32,382 nt of DNA from a virus, in IMG/VR virus record IMGVR_UViG_3300009550_000037, positions 1 to 32,382 of that record. One strand, 5' to 3'. Position numbers and translations under genes: made by a program. The stretch's first letter is position 1. Every line of letters begins with the position of its first letter. The notes beneath the pieces are model-generated. The model saw only the letters and a program-made list of their open reading frames with translations. It did no database searches and was not told the origin of the DNA. Positions 17,671-25,126 of the stretch are shown here, piece after piece.

Positions 17671-18939
17671 TTAACCTGCTGTTTCAGCTACTTGTGATTC
17701 AATTCCTTGTATTGTATTACTTACTGTTGTAATATTATCAAATGCACTTAAATCTACAGTGGTTGGTATACCTATTAACTTTAAAAAGTCACAGAATGTA
17801 AATGTAATCCATTGTGTAAGCGCACTTAATCCTATAGCATCAAAGAATGCTGTGACTTTTTCCATCCATTTCTTTAATAAATATGTTTGCCAATTTTCTT
17901 TAAACTCTTTTAACTTAGCTGATATTCTAGCAACTTTAAAATCTAAATTTTCAAATTTATCTTCAAAGTCACCACCAAATAAAGCACTTACTTTAAATCC
18001 AAGAATTTCTAAATTTTCTAATTTATCTAATATACCTTCATGCATTTTTCGTAATAACTGTTCTTTAGCTAAATCATCTTTTATATCGCCTAACTTATCT
18101 AACTCTGCTTGAAAGTTAGCTTTTTCTTCATCAATAATAGCTTTAATTAATGCTCCAACATCTGGTCCAGTTAATGGAACAGGAAGTGCTGGTAAACCTA
18201 GTGCACTCCATATTTCATCAAACTTACCTATTAAACCACCAAAGCCGCTAAACAATTGACCGTTCATAAACTTAGTTGCTTCATTTTTTATAAAGTCCAT
18301 AAGTTGTTTTGCTTTAAGTTCTTGATTCTCTAAACCTAATTCACCATCAAAATATTTATATTCATCTGGTAATAATGCATATAATGAATCTATTTTATCA
18401 TTACGTAATTTATCAATTTCTTTTTGTAATTCTTCAGCCGATAAATCATCGCCCAACTGCGCAATTTTAGCTTCTATATCAGCACCAAAGCCAGATATAT
18501 CTGCAGCTATAGTATCTAAATATGCTCGGTCAGTGACTAACTTTAAAACATCTATTGATATACCAAGAATTGGAACGGTAAAAGATATTGGAAATAATGT
18601 TGTAATCAAATTCATTATTTGAGTTTGTATATACATTGGATATTCTTCCAATAATCTTTGTATCATTATCTCCCATTCTTTTTCTGGTATTTCTAATTTT
18701 TTAAACTTAGGGTCATAAGGACCAAATAGTTTTCTTATATCATCTATAATTTTTTGTATTTCTTCTGCTTGTTTTTCAAATTTAGCTTTTTCTTCTTCAG
18801 CTAAATTTTGTGCTAAAGCTTTTAATTTACCTGGAAGAGTAGCTAAACCACCAAAAAAATTAGATAAATTAACTGGTTGTGGTAATATAACTTCTGGACA
18901 TTCCAGCTCTGGTAGAGTTATTTTTGGAAGCTCGGCCAT
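17671..18939 (-). CDS. Unassigned helical virion-type protein between gp5 and gp25 (422 aa)
   Basis: I do not recognise a T4 counterpart. The protein starts MAELPKITLPELECPEVILP, a proline-rich lead. Most of the rest is predicted helical: coiled coil at about 45-70, hydrophobic helices near 108-135 (MNLITTLFPISFTVPILGIS), more coiled coil at 160-185, and a hydrophobic hairpin-like region at about 220-250 (FSGFGGLIGKFDEIWSALGL). A C-terminal hydrophobic patch is at 365-395. It overlaps gp5 by one base (ATG/TAA), suggesting coupled translation and a hub-associated product. Similar proteins occur in marine T4-like phages at this place. With the spike lacking lysozyme, it might be a spike- or membrane-associated factor, which is speculation. 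Confidence 0.75.
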   Translation of the reverse strand: MAELPKITLPELECPEVILPQPVNLSNFFGGLATLPGKLKALAQNLAEEEKAKFEKQAEEIQKIIDDIRKLFGPYDPKFKKLEIPEKEWEIMIQRLLEEYPMYIQTQIMNLITTLFPISFTVPILGISIDVLKLVTDRAYLDTIAADISGFGADIEAKIAQLGDDLSAEELQKEIDKLRNDKIDSLYALLPDEYKYFDGELGLENQELKAKQLMDFIKNEATKFMNGQLFSGFGGLIGKFDEIWSALGLPALPVPLTGPDVGALIKAIIDEEKANFQAELDKLGDIKDDLAKEQLLRKMHEGILDKLENLEILGFKVSALFGGDFEDKFENLDFKVARISAKLKEFKENWQTYLLKKWMEKVTAFFDAIGLSALTQWITFTFCDFLKLIGIPTTVDLSAFDNITTVSNTIQGIESQVAETAG

Positions 18940-19496
18940 TATATAATTGTTGTTTTTTCAGCTGATGTAATTGTAATAGCACCAGAAGATGTTATATTTG
19001 TATTCCCTCCATTAGCTATTGAAACATTATTATCTTTATCAATAGTAATTGTGGCACCTTTAGCATGTTGAACAGTAATTTTTTCATCACCTTCTTTATT
19101 TTCAAATTCTATTTTATGACCAGCTTTTGTATGATGGACTTTATTTGTAGTTGAAGAGCCAGACGGTATATCTTGTACATCATCTGTTTGAGTTGCTATT
19201 GAACCCATAACCACAGGGTCTTGAGCAGATGGTCCATCTCTAAAAAAGCCTACAACCCATGAACCTTTTTCTAAATGATGATTACCACCATTACCTTTTA
19301 TAGATGCTGATGTGACTGGCATCATAACAGTAGCCCAAGGCAATTCACTATCTTTTTCTACACCATCATAATAACCATAAGCCATTACTCTTACTCTATT
19401 TAAATTCTTAGGGTCATCAATATCTTTTACTTCGCCTATAAACCATGTAAAAGTTCCGTTTTTATATTGGTCTGATTGTTTATTCATATTTAACAT
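18939..19496 (-). CDS. 5: Baseplate hub spike gp5, lysozyme-less
   Basis: Residues about 10-105 match the gp5 N-terminal OB fold: 'NGTFTWFIGEVKDIDDPKNL' then NRVRVMAYGYY, 'LPWATVMMPVTSASIKGNGG' and 'WVVGFFRDGPSAQDPVVMGS'. T4 gp5 begins similarly (NLNWFVGVVEDRMDPLKLGRV; LPWMSVIQPITSAAM). T4 gp5 is 575 residues with a lysozyme domain and a long beta-helix needle. Here the protein is 185 residues. There is no lysozyme, and only about 60 residues of beta-helix-like repeats (KITVQHAKGATITIDKDNNV, then NITSSGAITIT). The start at 19496 is preceded by AGGA at proper spacing; a second ATG lies three codons in. The product should be the trimeric membrane-piercing tip beneath gp27. The next gene upstream is the gp27-like hub. 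Confidence 0.87.
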   Translation of the reverse strand: MLNMNKQSDQYKNGTFTWFIGEVKDIDDPKNLNRVRVMAYGYYDGVEKDSELPWATVMMPVTSASIKGNGGNHHLEKGSWVVGFFRDGPSAQDPVVMGSIATQTDDVQDIPSGSSTTNKVHHTKAGHKIEFENKEGDEKITVQHAKGATITIDKDNNVSIANGGNTNITSSGAITITSAEKTTII

Positions 19497-19505
19497 AATA
19501 AAATC

Positions 19506-20861
19506 CTAAAATTCGTCTAATTGTTTTGTTTTAAATGAGTCTTTATGAAGAGTAGTATACATAATATATCCATCTTTTCCAAAATGATGAGTTATTTTTG
19601 TCACTAAATAATTACCGCTAAACCATAAATCATTAAACTCTCTTCCTTCTTCTAACTCTTCTGATATTTCTGCTTGTTTTATAAATTCTAAATTAACAAT
19701 TGCACCAGGCATTAAATTAAAATCACCGGCCAAATCAACATTTAATACTACAGTATTTAAATTTTCTCTTATAACATTACATTTTAAGGCGTTTGGAAAT
19801 TCATTTGAGCTATGATATGTAGGAGTTGTAGTAGTACCACTACCAAAAGCTAAATCATTTGATGAATAATAATATTTTTTAGAATTATTTATTTCAAAAA
19901 GTGGTGTATCTCCAACTTTCATTTCTGCAATAGCTGGTGGAAAGTCATTTAACATAACACTTTTATCAATTTTATCATAAGAATATTTTATTTCTGTTTC
20001 ATCTTTAATTTTTTTATTTGATATATCTATTGATCGAGCATTTGAACCAAATACACCTGTATTTGCTGGTGTTAATTTTGAAAGATTAAGACTAGACCTT
20101 ACATTTCTTATTTTAGCTCTTTCTTCTTCAAATGCAAACTGTTCTTTGTTTCTATATAATGTCTGTTCTAAATTAGGAAATCGATTATATGTATTAAAAG
20201 GAAGTGATTTACGTAATAACATACTTGCATATGAATCTAATACTAATCCTTTTTTAGCAGTTTCATAAAAATATACTGGAGTTCCATTATCATTAGCATT
20301 TCTTAATAACCAAGAAATTGCTTCAACCGGTTTTAAATTTGGATATATACCTTGCATCAATCCATTTGTATTACAATTTTTTTGTACATCTAATTTAGCA
20401 CCAAGTTCGCTTTTAGTAATACTTGTAATTAAAGATTTAGCATCTCCTGTAAACGATTTATTTAAACATTTTTTAGAGTTTATATAAACATGTTTTGAAA
20501 CGCATGTTATAACATAAGTCCTTACAGAAGGTTTTGTTTGAGAAGTTTGACCTACATCTGATATATATAATTCCATTTCAAAACCAACTTCGCCTTCCAA
20601 GGGTTCAGTTCTTCCAATGTCTAATATTATTTTTTCATTACCAGCTAGCTTAACTTCAGAAAATAAATTAATTGAGTCTTCTACAAATAATTCAACAACA
20701 ATACTACCACGATGTAATGCTTCGTGAATCTTTATATCATGAAGCATGTCACCGAAGTTTTCTATTACATGACCACTATTACTGGTTAAATTAGCTTTTC
20801 TTAATTTAAAGCTTAGGGGAGTGACACTAACTTCTTCTTGTGTTGTAAAATTTGTACTCAT
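19506..20861 (-). CDS. 27: gp27-like baseplate hub protein
   Basis: The protein is 451 residues; T4 gp27 is 391. The C-terminal part aligns with T4 gp27 by pattern: 'AGDFNLMPGAIVNLEFIKQA', 'LWFSGNYLVTKITHHFGKDG', 'YIMYTTLHKDSF' (T4: GNFNLTPGVKIIFND...FYVDEVIHELSNN..THLYMFTNATK). The N-terminal beta domain (IENFGDMLHDIKIHEALHRG) and the central 'YPNLKPVEAISWLLRNAND' fit the hub fold. The T4 trimer joins the six-fold baseplate to the three-fold spike. Position directly before gp5 supports this. It overlaps gp53 by one base (TAATG). Confidence 0.82.
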   Translation of the reverse strand: MSTNFTTQEEVSVTPLSFKLRKANLTSNSGHVIENFGDMLHDIKIHEALHRGSIVVELFVEDSINLFSEVKLAGNEKIILDIGRTEPLEGEVGFEMELYISDVGQTSQTKPSVRTYVITCVSKHVYINSKKCLNKSFTGDAKSLITSITKSELGAKLDVQKNCNTNGLMQGIYPNLKPVEAISWLLRNANDNGTPVYFYETAKKGLVLDSYASMLLRKSLPFNTYNRFPNLEQTLYRNKEQFAFEEERAKIRNVRSSLNLSKLTPANTGVFGSNARSIDISNKKIKDETEIKYSYDKIDKSVMLNDFPPAIAEMKVGDTPLFEINNSKKYYYSSNDLAFGSGTTTTPTYHSSNEFPNALKCNVIRENLNTVVLNVDLAGDFNLMPGAIVNLEFIKQAEISEELEEGREFNDLWFSGNYLVTKITHHFGKDGYIMYTTLHKDSFKTKQLDEF

Positions 20862-21640
20862 TATCTATTAATTAAATCTCTAAATTGACTTGCAAACCTA
20901 TTAATATAAGCTGGGTCTACATATCTTATTTTTGCATTATTATCATTTGTCTCTTCTAAATAAGCTCGATTACTTATAAAGGATAACTCACCATGGTCTA
21001 CACTACCACCAAGAGTACCTTTTCCTATATGTTCGCTATTAGTGACTGGTTTTTTAAGAGGGTCAGTTGTTTTATAATAGTAATATGGAGCATCAATATA
21101 TTTGTAAACTCTTTTAGATGATATTGAATCAGTTGATGTTCCACCTGTTATTGCTTCAGGAGCTACAAAAGTTCCAGTAGCATTTTGTACTATTAATTGA
21201 CTCATATCAACATTCTTTTTAGTGACTGTTCCAGTTGCACCTGATATACTACCTGTCACAGTTTCTCCCATTGTAAATCTTCCAGCTAAACTATTAGCAA
21301 AGCCCTGAACAATTAATGGCTGAGTTTCTATAGCAAAACCATTATATTCTTTTGTCATATAGTTTTGTAAACCTTCTTGTGACATTGGCCATGCCCTATA
21401 ACCATCATGCAAATGGTCATTTATTAAAAAGAATGTCCAATAATATTTTGAAGTATCATATAATCTACCAGATACTAAATCAGGCCTTTCACCATTTTTA
21501 ATTTCATAGAATTTGTACGCTGAAAAATCATCTAAAAATGTTGGTAATGGTCTTACACTTCTAAATAAATCGACCATTTTTTGTAAAACACCTGTACGAT
21601 TAAAATCGTATTCTACTTTGGGAAAATCTTTAAAAAACAT
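20861..21640 (-). CDS. 53: Baseplate wedge protein gp53
   Basis: Residues about 45-95 carry the gp53 signature 'YKFYEIKNGERPDLVSGRLY' then 'DTSKYYWTFFLINDHLHDGY' and 'RAWPMSQEGLQNY' (T4: YYIKGSPRPEELANAIYGNPQLYWVLLMCND..DPYYGWITSQE). The length is 259 residues against 196 in T4. The difference is a beta insert at about 112-170 (FTMGETVTGSISGATGTVTK, then LIVQNATGTFVAPEAITGG) that resembles segments in gp8, the DUF4815 protein and the fibre. gp53 locks wedges together in the T4 baseplate. GGAGACGCATA precedes the ATG, which overlaps the upstream stop (TAATG). Confidence 0.9.
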   Translation of the reverse strand: MFFKDFPKVEYDFNRTGVLQKMVDLFRSVRPLPTFLDDFSAYKFYEIKNGERPDLVSGRLYDTSKYYWTFFLINDHLHDGYRAWPMSQEGLQNYMTKEYNGFAIETQPLIVQGFANSLAGRFTMGETVTGSISGATGTVTKKNVDMSQLIVQNATGTFVAPEAITGGTSTDSISSKRVYKYIDAPYYYYKTTDPLKKPVTNSEHIGKGTLGGSVDHGELSFISNRAYLEETNDNNAKIRYVDPAYINRFASQFRDLINR

Positions 21641-22632
21641 TATGCGTCTCCAATTTCTGCACCACCGAGTTTTGTCTCTGATGTATCTGATTTATAATAT
21701 ATACCTGATTCATTTTCTTCTATTGCATCATCAGTGCCATATAAATCTTGACGTATAAGTACTCTTTCTTCTTGAAACGTTAAAGCTATATTAACTTCAA
21801 CAGGAGCTCCTGTTCCTTCATGCATTGCAGTTGCAGTTTCATTAAATGTAGTTTCTAATGAAGTTAAATATGATGGATGTATTGTTGGCATATAACTATT
21901 TATGCGGCCTTTTGAATAAAAAGATATATTAAATAAAGGCGGATAAACTAAAGCAATAGAACCAGCTCTTTTTGGATATAAAAACTTTCTAAAAGTTCTT
22001 TCAATAGCTTTTATTTGTTTAGATTCTTTTTCATTTGATGCAACCATTTTAAAATTAAATGTAAATCCTCGTATAGCTGTACTTTCATATGCAGTTCTTG
22101 TATAAGGATTTGTTGCAACACCTGCTGTTAGAGCAGCATTACTTGTAATTTTGTCAATAGTACCTCCACCAGTCACAAACTTATCTTTACCTATAAGACC
22201 AGCAGCAAATACATCTGCCATGTTTGCATTTGTTGGTTGGCCTGTCACTAAAGCTTTTGCAACATCAAGACCACCTCTCAATGTTCCCATATCAAATCCA
22301 GTATAATTAACTCCGTCTGAAACAGATAATCCTGGTGGTTGATATAGATATACAGCTACTTTTGCGTTGCCTTTGTTTTGTTCAATACCAAATCTAATAA
22401 AAGGTAAACCTTGGTCAGCACCTTGTTCTAAATCCATTGGAAAAAAATATTTTTTAGTTGCAGTAATTCCAACTCTTTCTTGTTGAGCGTCTTTAGCTGC
22501 ATTCTCTATATCTTTAAGCTTGGACTTTCTGTCATCGTCTTGTTTCCGTTCTTCAGCTTCTCTTGCAGCTTGCCTCTCAGCTGGAGAAGCTCTTCCAAAA
22601 TTTTTACCAAACCACCAACCTGTCTCAGACAT
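21640..22632 (-). CDS. 48: gp48-like baseplate tail-tube cap/junction protein
   Basis: This 330-residue protein starts MSETGWWFGKNFGRASPAER, followed by a charged helical stretch to about residue 50. The core has 'RGFTFNFKMVASNEKESKQI', 'AIERTFRKFLYPKR' and 'YLTSLETTFNETATAMHEGT', then 'GAPVEVNIALTFQEERVLIR'. That last pattern, a beta strand ending in 'LTFqE.rvLtR.Di', is typical of the T4 gp48/gp54 tube-junction family. In T4, gp48 and gp54 cap the hub and start tube polymerisation. It is the first gene of the minus-strand late operon, with AAGGAAAAAAAAG before the ATG and a late promoter 38 nt upstream. gp54 is the alternative assignment. Confidence 0.7.
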   Translation of the reverse strand: MSETGWWFGKNFGRASPAERQAAREAEERKQDDDRKSKLKDIENAAKDAQQERVGITATKKYFFPMDLEQGADQGLPFIRFGIEQNKGNAKVAVYLYQPPGLSVSDGVNYTGFDMGTLRGGLDVAKALVTGQPTNANMADVFAAGLIGKDKFVTGGGTIDKITSNAALTAGVATNPYTRTAYESTAIRGFTFNFKMVASNEKESKQIKAIERTFRKFLYPKRAGSIALVYPPLFNISFYSKGRINSYMPTIHPSYLTSLETTFNETATAMHEGTGAPVEVNIALTFQEERVLIRQDLYGTDDAIEENESGIYYKSDTSETKLGGAEIGDA

Positions 22633-22644
22633 CTTTTTTTTCCT

Positions 22645-22652
22645 TATAAATA
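22645..22652 (+). promoter_or_regulatory. Late promoter TATAAATA for the plus-strand arm
   Basis: TATAAATA lies in the 44-nt gap between divergent operons. The predicted +1 near 22658 gives a 19-nt leader before the gp4 ATG at 22677. Together with the minus-strand octamer at 22677-22670 it forms a compact divergent late promoter. Confidence 0.7.
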
Positions 22653-22669
22653 AATTAAAACTATAGAGT

Positions 22670-22677
22670 TATTTATA
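22670..22677 (-). promoter_or_regulatory. Late promoter TATAAATA for the baseplate/fibre arm
   Basis: The minus strand reads TATAAATA at 22677-22670, overlapping the first base of the gp4 ATG on the other strand. The predicted +1 near 22664 leaves a 32-nt leader with an AAGGAAA site before the gp48-like ATG. It probably drives the long minus-strand operon down to the fibre genes, helped by internal promoters. Confidence 0.7.
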
Positions 22678-23117
22678 TGAGTTATCAAGGTAGATATACA
22701 ATAAAACGGCCAGAAAAGTACGCAGGTGATGCTAAAAAAGTAGTATACCGTTCTTTATGGGAAAGACAAGCATTTAAATGGTGTGAAAATAATCCAAAAG
22801 TAAAGATGTGGAATTCAGAAGAGGTAGTTGTACCTTATAAATCCACTGTAGATAAAAAATTACATAGGTATTTTGTTGACCTTTTAATACAAATGGAAGA
22901 CAAATCAACATATCTAATTGAAATTAAACCTAAAAAAGAAACAACTCCACCTAAAAAACGAAGCCGTCAAACTAAAAAATATGTAAATGAACAACTTACA
23001 TATATTAAAAATCAAGATAAATGGGAAGCAGCATCAGAATTTGCAGAACATAAAGGTTGGAAGTTTCAAGTATGGACTGAAGAAACTTTAAAAAATTTAG
23101 GGATAAAGATACTATAA
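22677..23117 (+). CDS. 4: Head completion nuclease-like protein gp4
   Basis: The product is 146 residues, close to T4 gp4 (about 150). Conserved blocks are 'YQGRYTIKRPEKYAGDAKKV', 'YRSLWERQAFKWCENNPKV', 'SEEVVVPYKSTVDKKLHRYF' and 'KWEAASEFAEHKGWKFQVWT'. The PD-(D/E)xK / TnsA-type nuclease residues are in place: E29, D68 (HRYFVD) and E82-x-K84 (IEIK). In T4, gp4 acts after packaging to ready heads for tail joining, perhaps trimming DNA. It is the first gene of the plus-strand late operon, with a late promoter 25 nt upstream. The ribosome-binding site is weak (TAGAG). Confidence 0.9.
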   Translation: MSYQGRYTIKRPEKYAGDAKKVVYRSLWERQAFKWCENNPKVKMWNSEEVVVPYKSTVDKKLHRYFVDLLIQMEDKSTYLIEIKPKKETTPPKKRSRQTKKYVNEQLTYIKNQDKWEAASEFAEHKGWKFQVWTEETLKNLGIKIL

Positions 23118-23122
23118 TTCTT

Positions 23123-23130
23123 TATAAATA
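23123..23130 (+). promoter_or_regulatory. Late promoter TATAAATA fused to the next start codon
   Basis: TATAAATA ends six bases before the ATG at 23137, in the 19-nt gap after gp4. Predicted +1 is 23136, so the message would have a leader of about one base. No Shine-Dalgarno-like sequence lies in between. The arrangement copies that of gp25. Confidence 0.62.
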
Positions 23131-23136
23131 GTTTAT

Positions 23137-23727
23137 ATGGCAAGTTTATTTGATACATTACAAGCAAATGCATTTAGGGCAGGAGTTCAAGCTCGTACCA
23201 AACAATCACGTGACTGGTTTAAAGCTAATGTGAAAGGATTATCTGTGTCAAGACAATCTCTTTTACAAGACTCAGCTTTAGATAGAACATCTACAAATAT
23301 TCGTGGTAATATGTATATGTACTTTTATGACCCTAAACATAAAGCAACATTACCATATTACGATAGATTTCCATTGACAATAATGGTTGATGGAGCACCT
23401 GGTGGATTCTATGGATTGAATCTACATTATTTAAATTATAATACAAGAGCATCATTTCTTGATGAGCTTATGGCTTTAGGACCAGCAAAAAGAAATGAAA
23501 GTTCTCGTCTTACAAAAATAAGATATAATTTATTAACAGGTGTACAAAAGTTTAAAGAGTTTAAACCATGTTTTAAACATTATTTAGGAGAACATGTTAA
23601 ATCACAGTTTTCAAGAGTGCCTATGACAGATTGGGAAATAGCAATATTTTTACCAGTGGAACAATTTAAGAAGAAGAGTAAAGCATCTATTTGGAACGAG
23701 AGTGCTAAAATAGCGAGAAGCCCATGA
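23137..23727 (+). CDS. Conserved phage protein, probably virion-assembly (196 aa)
   Basis: I do not assign a T4 gene. The protein is 196 residues, basic at both ends. Its core (YFYDPKHKATLPYYDRFPL, then TIMVDGAPGGFYGLNLHYLN) is a strongly patterned aromatic and glycine-rich block that I associate with T4-like phages of marine hosts. The C-terminal third is charged and helical. It lies between gp4 and the gp19-fold gene, overlapping the latter by four bases (ATGA). In T4 the DNA-end protector gp2 and tail-completion gp3 sit beside gp4, so a head-tail completion role is plausible but unproven. It has no ribosome-binding site; see the adjacent late promoter. Confidence 0.75.
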   Translation: MASLFDTLQANAFRAGVQARTKQSRDWFKANVKGLSVSRQSLLQDSALDRTSTNIRGNMYMYFYDPKHKATLPYYDRFPLTIMVDGAPGGFYGLNLHYLNYNTRASFLDELMALGPAKRNESSRLTKIRYNLLTGVQKFKEFKPCFKHYLGEHVKSQFSRVPMTDWEIAIFLPVEQFKKKSKASIWNESAKIARSP

Positions 23728-24359
23728 GTATAGAAAGATTAAAATCAACAATATCTAAAAAAGGTGGATTAGCAAAAGCTAATAGATTTAATGTAATGTT
23801 CACTCCACCTACTCAATCTTTATTAAATATTGATATACAAGATATGATAGGGTCTGCTCTTTCTGGCAATTTTAACGCTAGGAATTTAATAAATGACCCA
23901 AGAGATATATCAATACTTTGTGATTCTGTAGTTATACCAGGAAAACAAATAAGTACATTAGATTACCAGACAACAAAAGCGTCTATGAAAATACCTTATG
24001 GATATGTTCAAGATGATGTATCATTAGGATTTTTACTAACAAATGATTATTATATGAAAACCGTCTTTGATGATTGGATAAATAGTATAGTAAATTATGA
24101 ATCATATACTGTATCGTATAAAGACAATGTTGTTTGTGATGTAGTAATACAGCAATTAAACGAACAAGATGTGCCAGTATATGGCGTAAAATTAGAGGGT
24201 GCATACCCTGTGACAATGAGTGAAGTAGCGCTTTCTAACGAAAGTGCTTCACAAATTCAAAAATTGAATGTGAGTTTTGCTTATGATAAATGCGTACCGG
24301 AAGGTGCGTTAAGTAGTACGGGTAGCTTAATTAAAAATGCGCTATCCATATTTGGATAA
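23724..24359 (+). CDS. gp19-fold tail-tube or tube-initiator protein (gp54-like candidate)
   Basis: The 211-residue protein has the T4 tube fold pattern: 'ANRFNVMFTPP' at 19-29, 'LCDSVVIPGKQISTLDYQTT' at about 68-87, 'IPYGYVQDDVSLGFLLTNDY' then 'VFDDWINSI', 'CDVVIQQLNEQDVPVYGVKL' and 'EGAYPVTMSEVALSNES'. T4 gp19 shows the same sequence of elements: IPVGF...DWTVTVMND..., KFVDWQ, I.GLWPTNVGELQLD. gp19 is 163 residues and normally sits beside the sheath gene gp18, absent here. A specialised tube ring such as gp54, or a second tube protein, is therefore more likely. It starts by ATGA overlap and lies near the tape-measure genes. Confidence 0.75.
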   Translation: MSIERLKSTISKKGGLAKANRFNVMFTPPTQSLLNIDIQDMIGSALSGNFNARNLINDPRDISILCDSVVIPGKQISTLDYQTTKASMKIPYGYVQDDVSLGFLLTNDYYMKTVFDDWINSIVNYESYTVSYKDNVVCDVVIQQLNEQDVPVYGVKLEGAYPVTMSEVALSNESASQIQKLNVSFAYDKCVPEGALSSTGSLIKNALSIFG

Positions 24360-24376
24360 TAATATAGGAGAATATT

Positions 24377-25087
24377 ATGGCTTTACCAGAGCTAAATACA
24401 GCTAGGTATAAGATGGAAATACCGTCAACTGGTCAAACAGTTACGTATAGACCATATCTAGTGAAAGAAGAGAAGATATTAATGATGGCTATGGAGTCGG
24501 ATGATAATAATGTTATCGCCAACGCTACAATAGATGTTATTAAATCTTGTTTTGAAGACGATATTGATGTTGAGGGCTTACCAATGTTTGACATTGAAGC
24601 TATATTCTTAGCATTAAGGTCAAAATCTGTTGGTGAAACGATGGATTTAAAAATGAAATGTAATGAGGAAGGATGTAATGAAGTTAGTGACGTAGTTATT
24701 AACTTTGATGAGATTGAAATTCCAAAAGTGAATAATGAACAAACTAATATTATGTTAACTGATGATGTTGGTGTAGTTATGAAATACCCATCGATGAGAG
24801 ATATCGAAAAAATGGGTAATACTGATGGGAATGAAACAAAAGTAGCAATGACTATGATAATGGCTTGCATAGAATCTATATTTGATGCTGATGATGTATA
24901 TCCAGTTGAAAATGAATCTATGAAGTCTTTAACTAGCTTTGTTGATTCTTTAACTAATGTACAATTTATGAAATTGTCAGAGTTTTTTAGAACAATGCCA
25001 GCTGTAAGTCATACTATTGCATATACTTGTGGATGTGGGAAAGAACAAGAACAAGAATTAAGAGGTCTCTCTAGTTTTTTTTCGTAG
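24377..25087 (+). CDS. 26: gp26-family baseplate hub / tail assembly chaperone, zero frame
   Basis: The zero-frame product is 236 residues and matches the T4 gp26 family (T4 baseplate family). It opens 'LNTARYKMEIPSTGQTVTYR' then PYLVKEEKILMMAMES. A likely metal site is formed by C95-x4-C100 and C218-x-C220 (YTCGCG). AGGAGAATATT precedes the ATG. The last codons run into a tract of eight T residues, directly followed by the stop TAG. An open frame in -1 continues for 65 more residues, see the frameshift entry. Position before the tape measure is that of tail assembly chaperones, which in many phages make a short and a frameshifted long form. In T4, gp26 is needed for hub assembly. Confidence 0.88.
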   Translation: MALPELNTARYKMEIPSTGQTVTYRPYLVKEEKILMMAMESDDNNVIANATIDVIKSCFEDDIDVEGLPMFDIEAIFLALRSKSVGETMDLKMKCNEEGCNEVSDVVINFDEIEIPKVNNEQTNIMLTDDVGVVMKYPSMRDIEKMGNTDGNETKVAMTMIMACIESIFDADDVYPVENESMKSLTSFVDSLTNVQFMKLSEFFRTMPAVSHTIAYTCGCGKEQEQELRGLSSFFS

Positions 25088-25126
25088 GCCTTTCGCACGA
25101 TAGTCTTGTAAACCATTATAAGACTA
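25075..25126 (+). promoter_or_regulatory. Programmed -1 frameshift signal joining gp26 and gp51-like
   Basis: The T-run at 25075-25082 gives the zero-frame heptamer T TTT TTT (25075-25081), a strong -1 slippery site. Zero frame ends at TAG 25085-25087. The -1 frame is closed upstream by TAG at 25072-25074 and then open to TAG at 25276. Just downstream are a 4-bp stem (TCGT 25082-25085 with ACGA 25097-25100) and an uninterrupted 10-bp stem with one G-U pair (25101-25110 with 25117-25126, 6-nt loop). Lambda gpG/gpGT uses the same logic. I infer the function; a 19-nt spacer to the longer stem is longer than usual. Confidence 0.75.

Noticed and set aside
24433-24870. A 145-residue open frame antisense to gp26
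   Set aside because: Composition follows the reverse complement of gp26, no ribosome-binding site and no recognisable domain.
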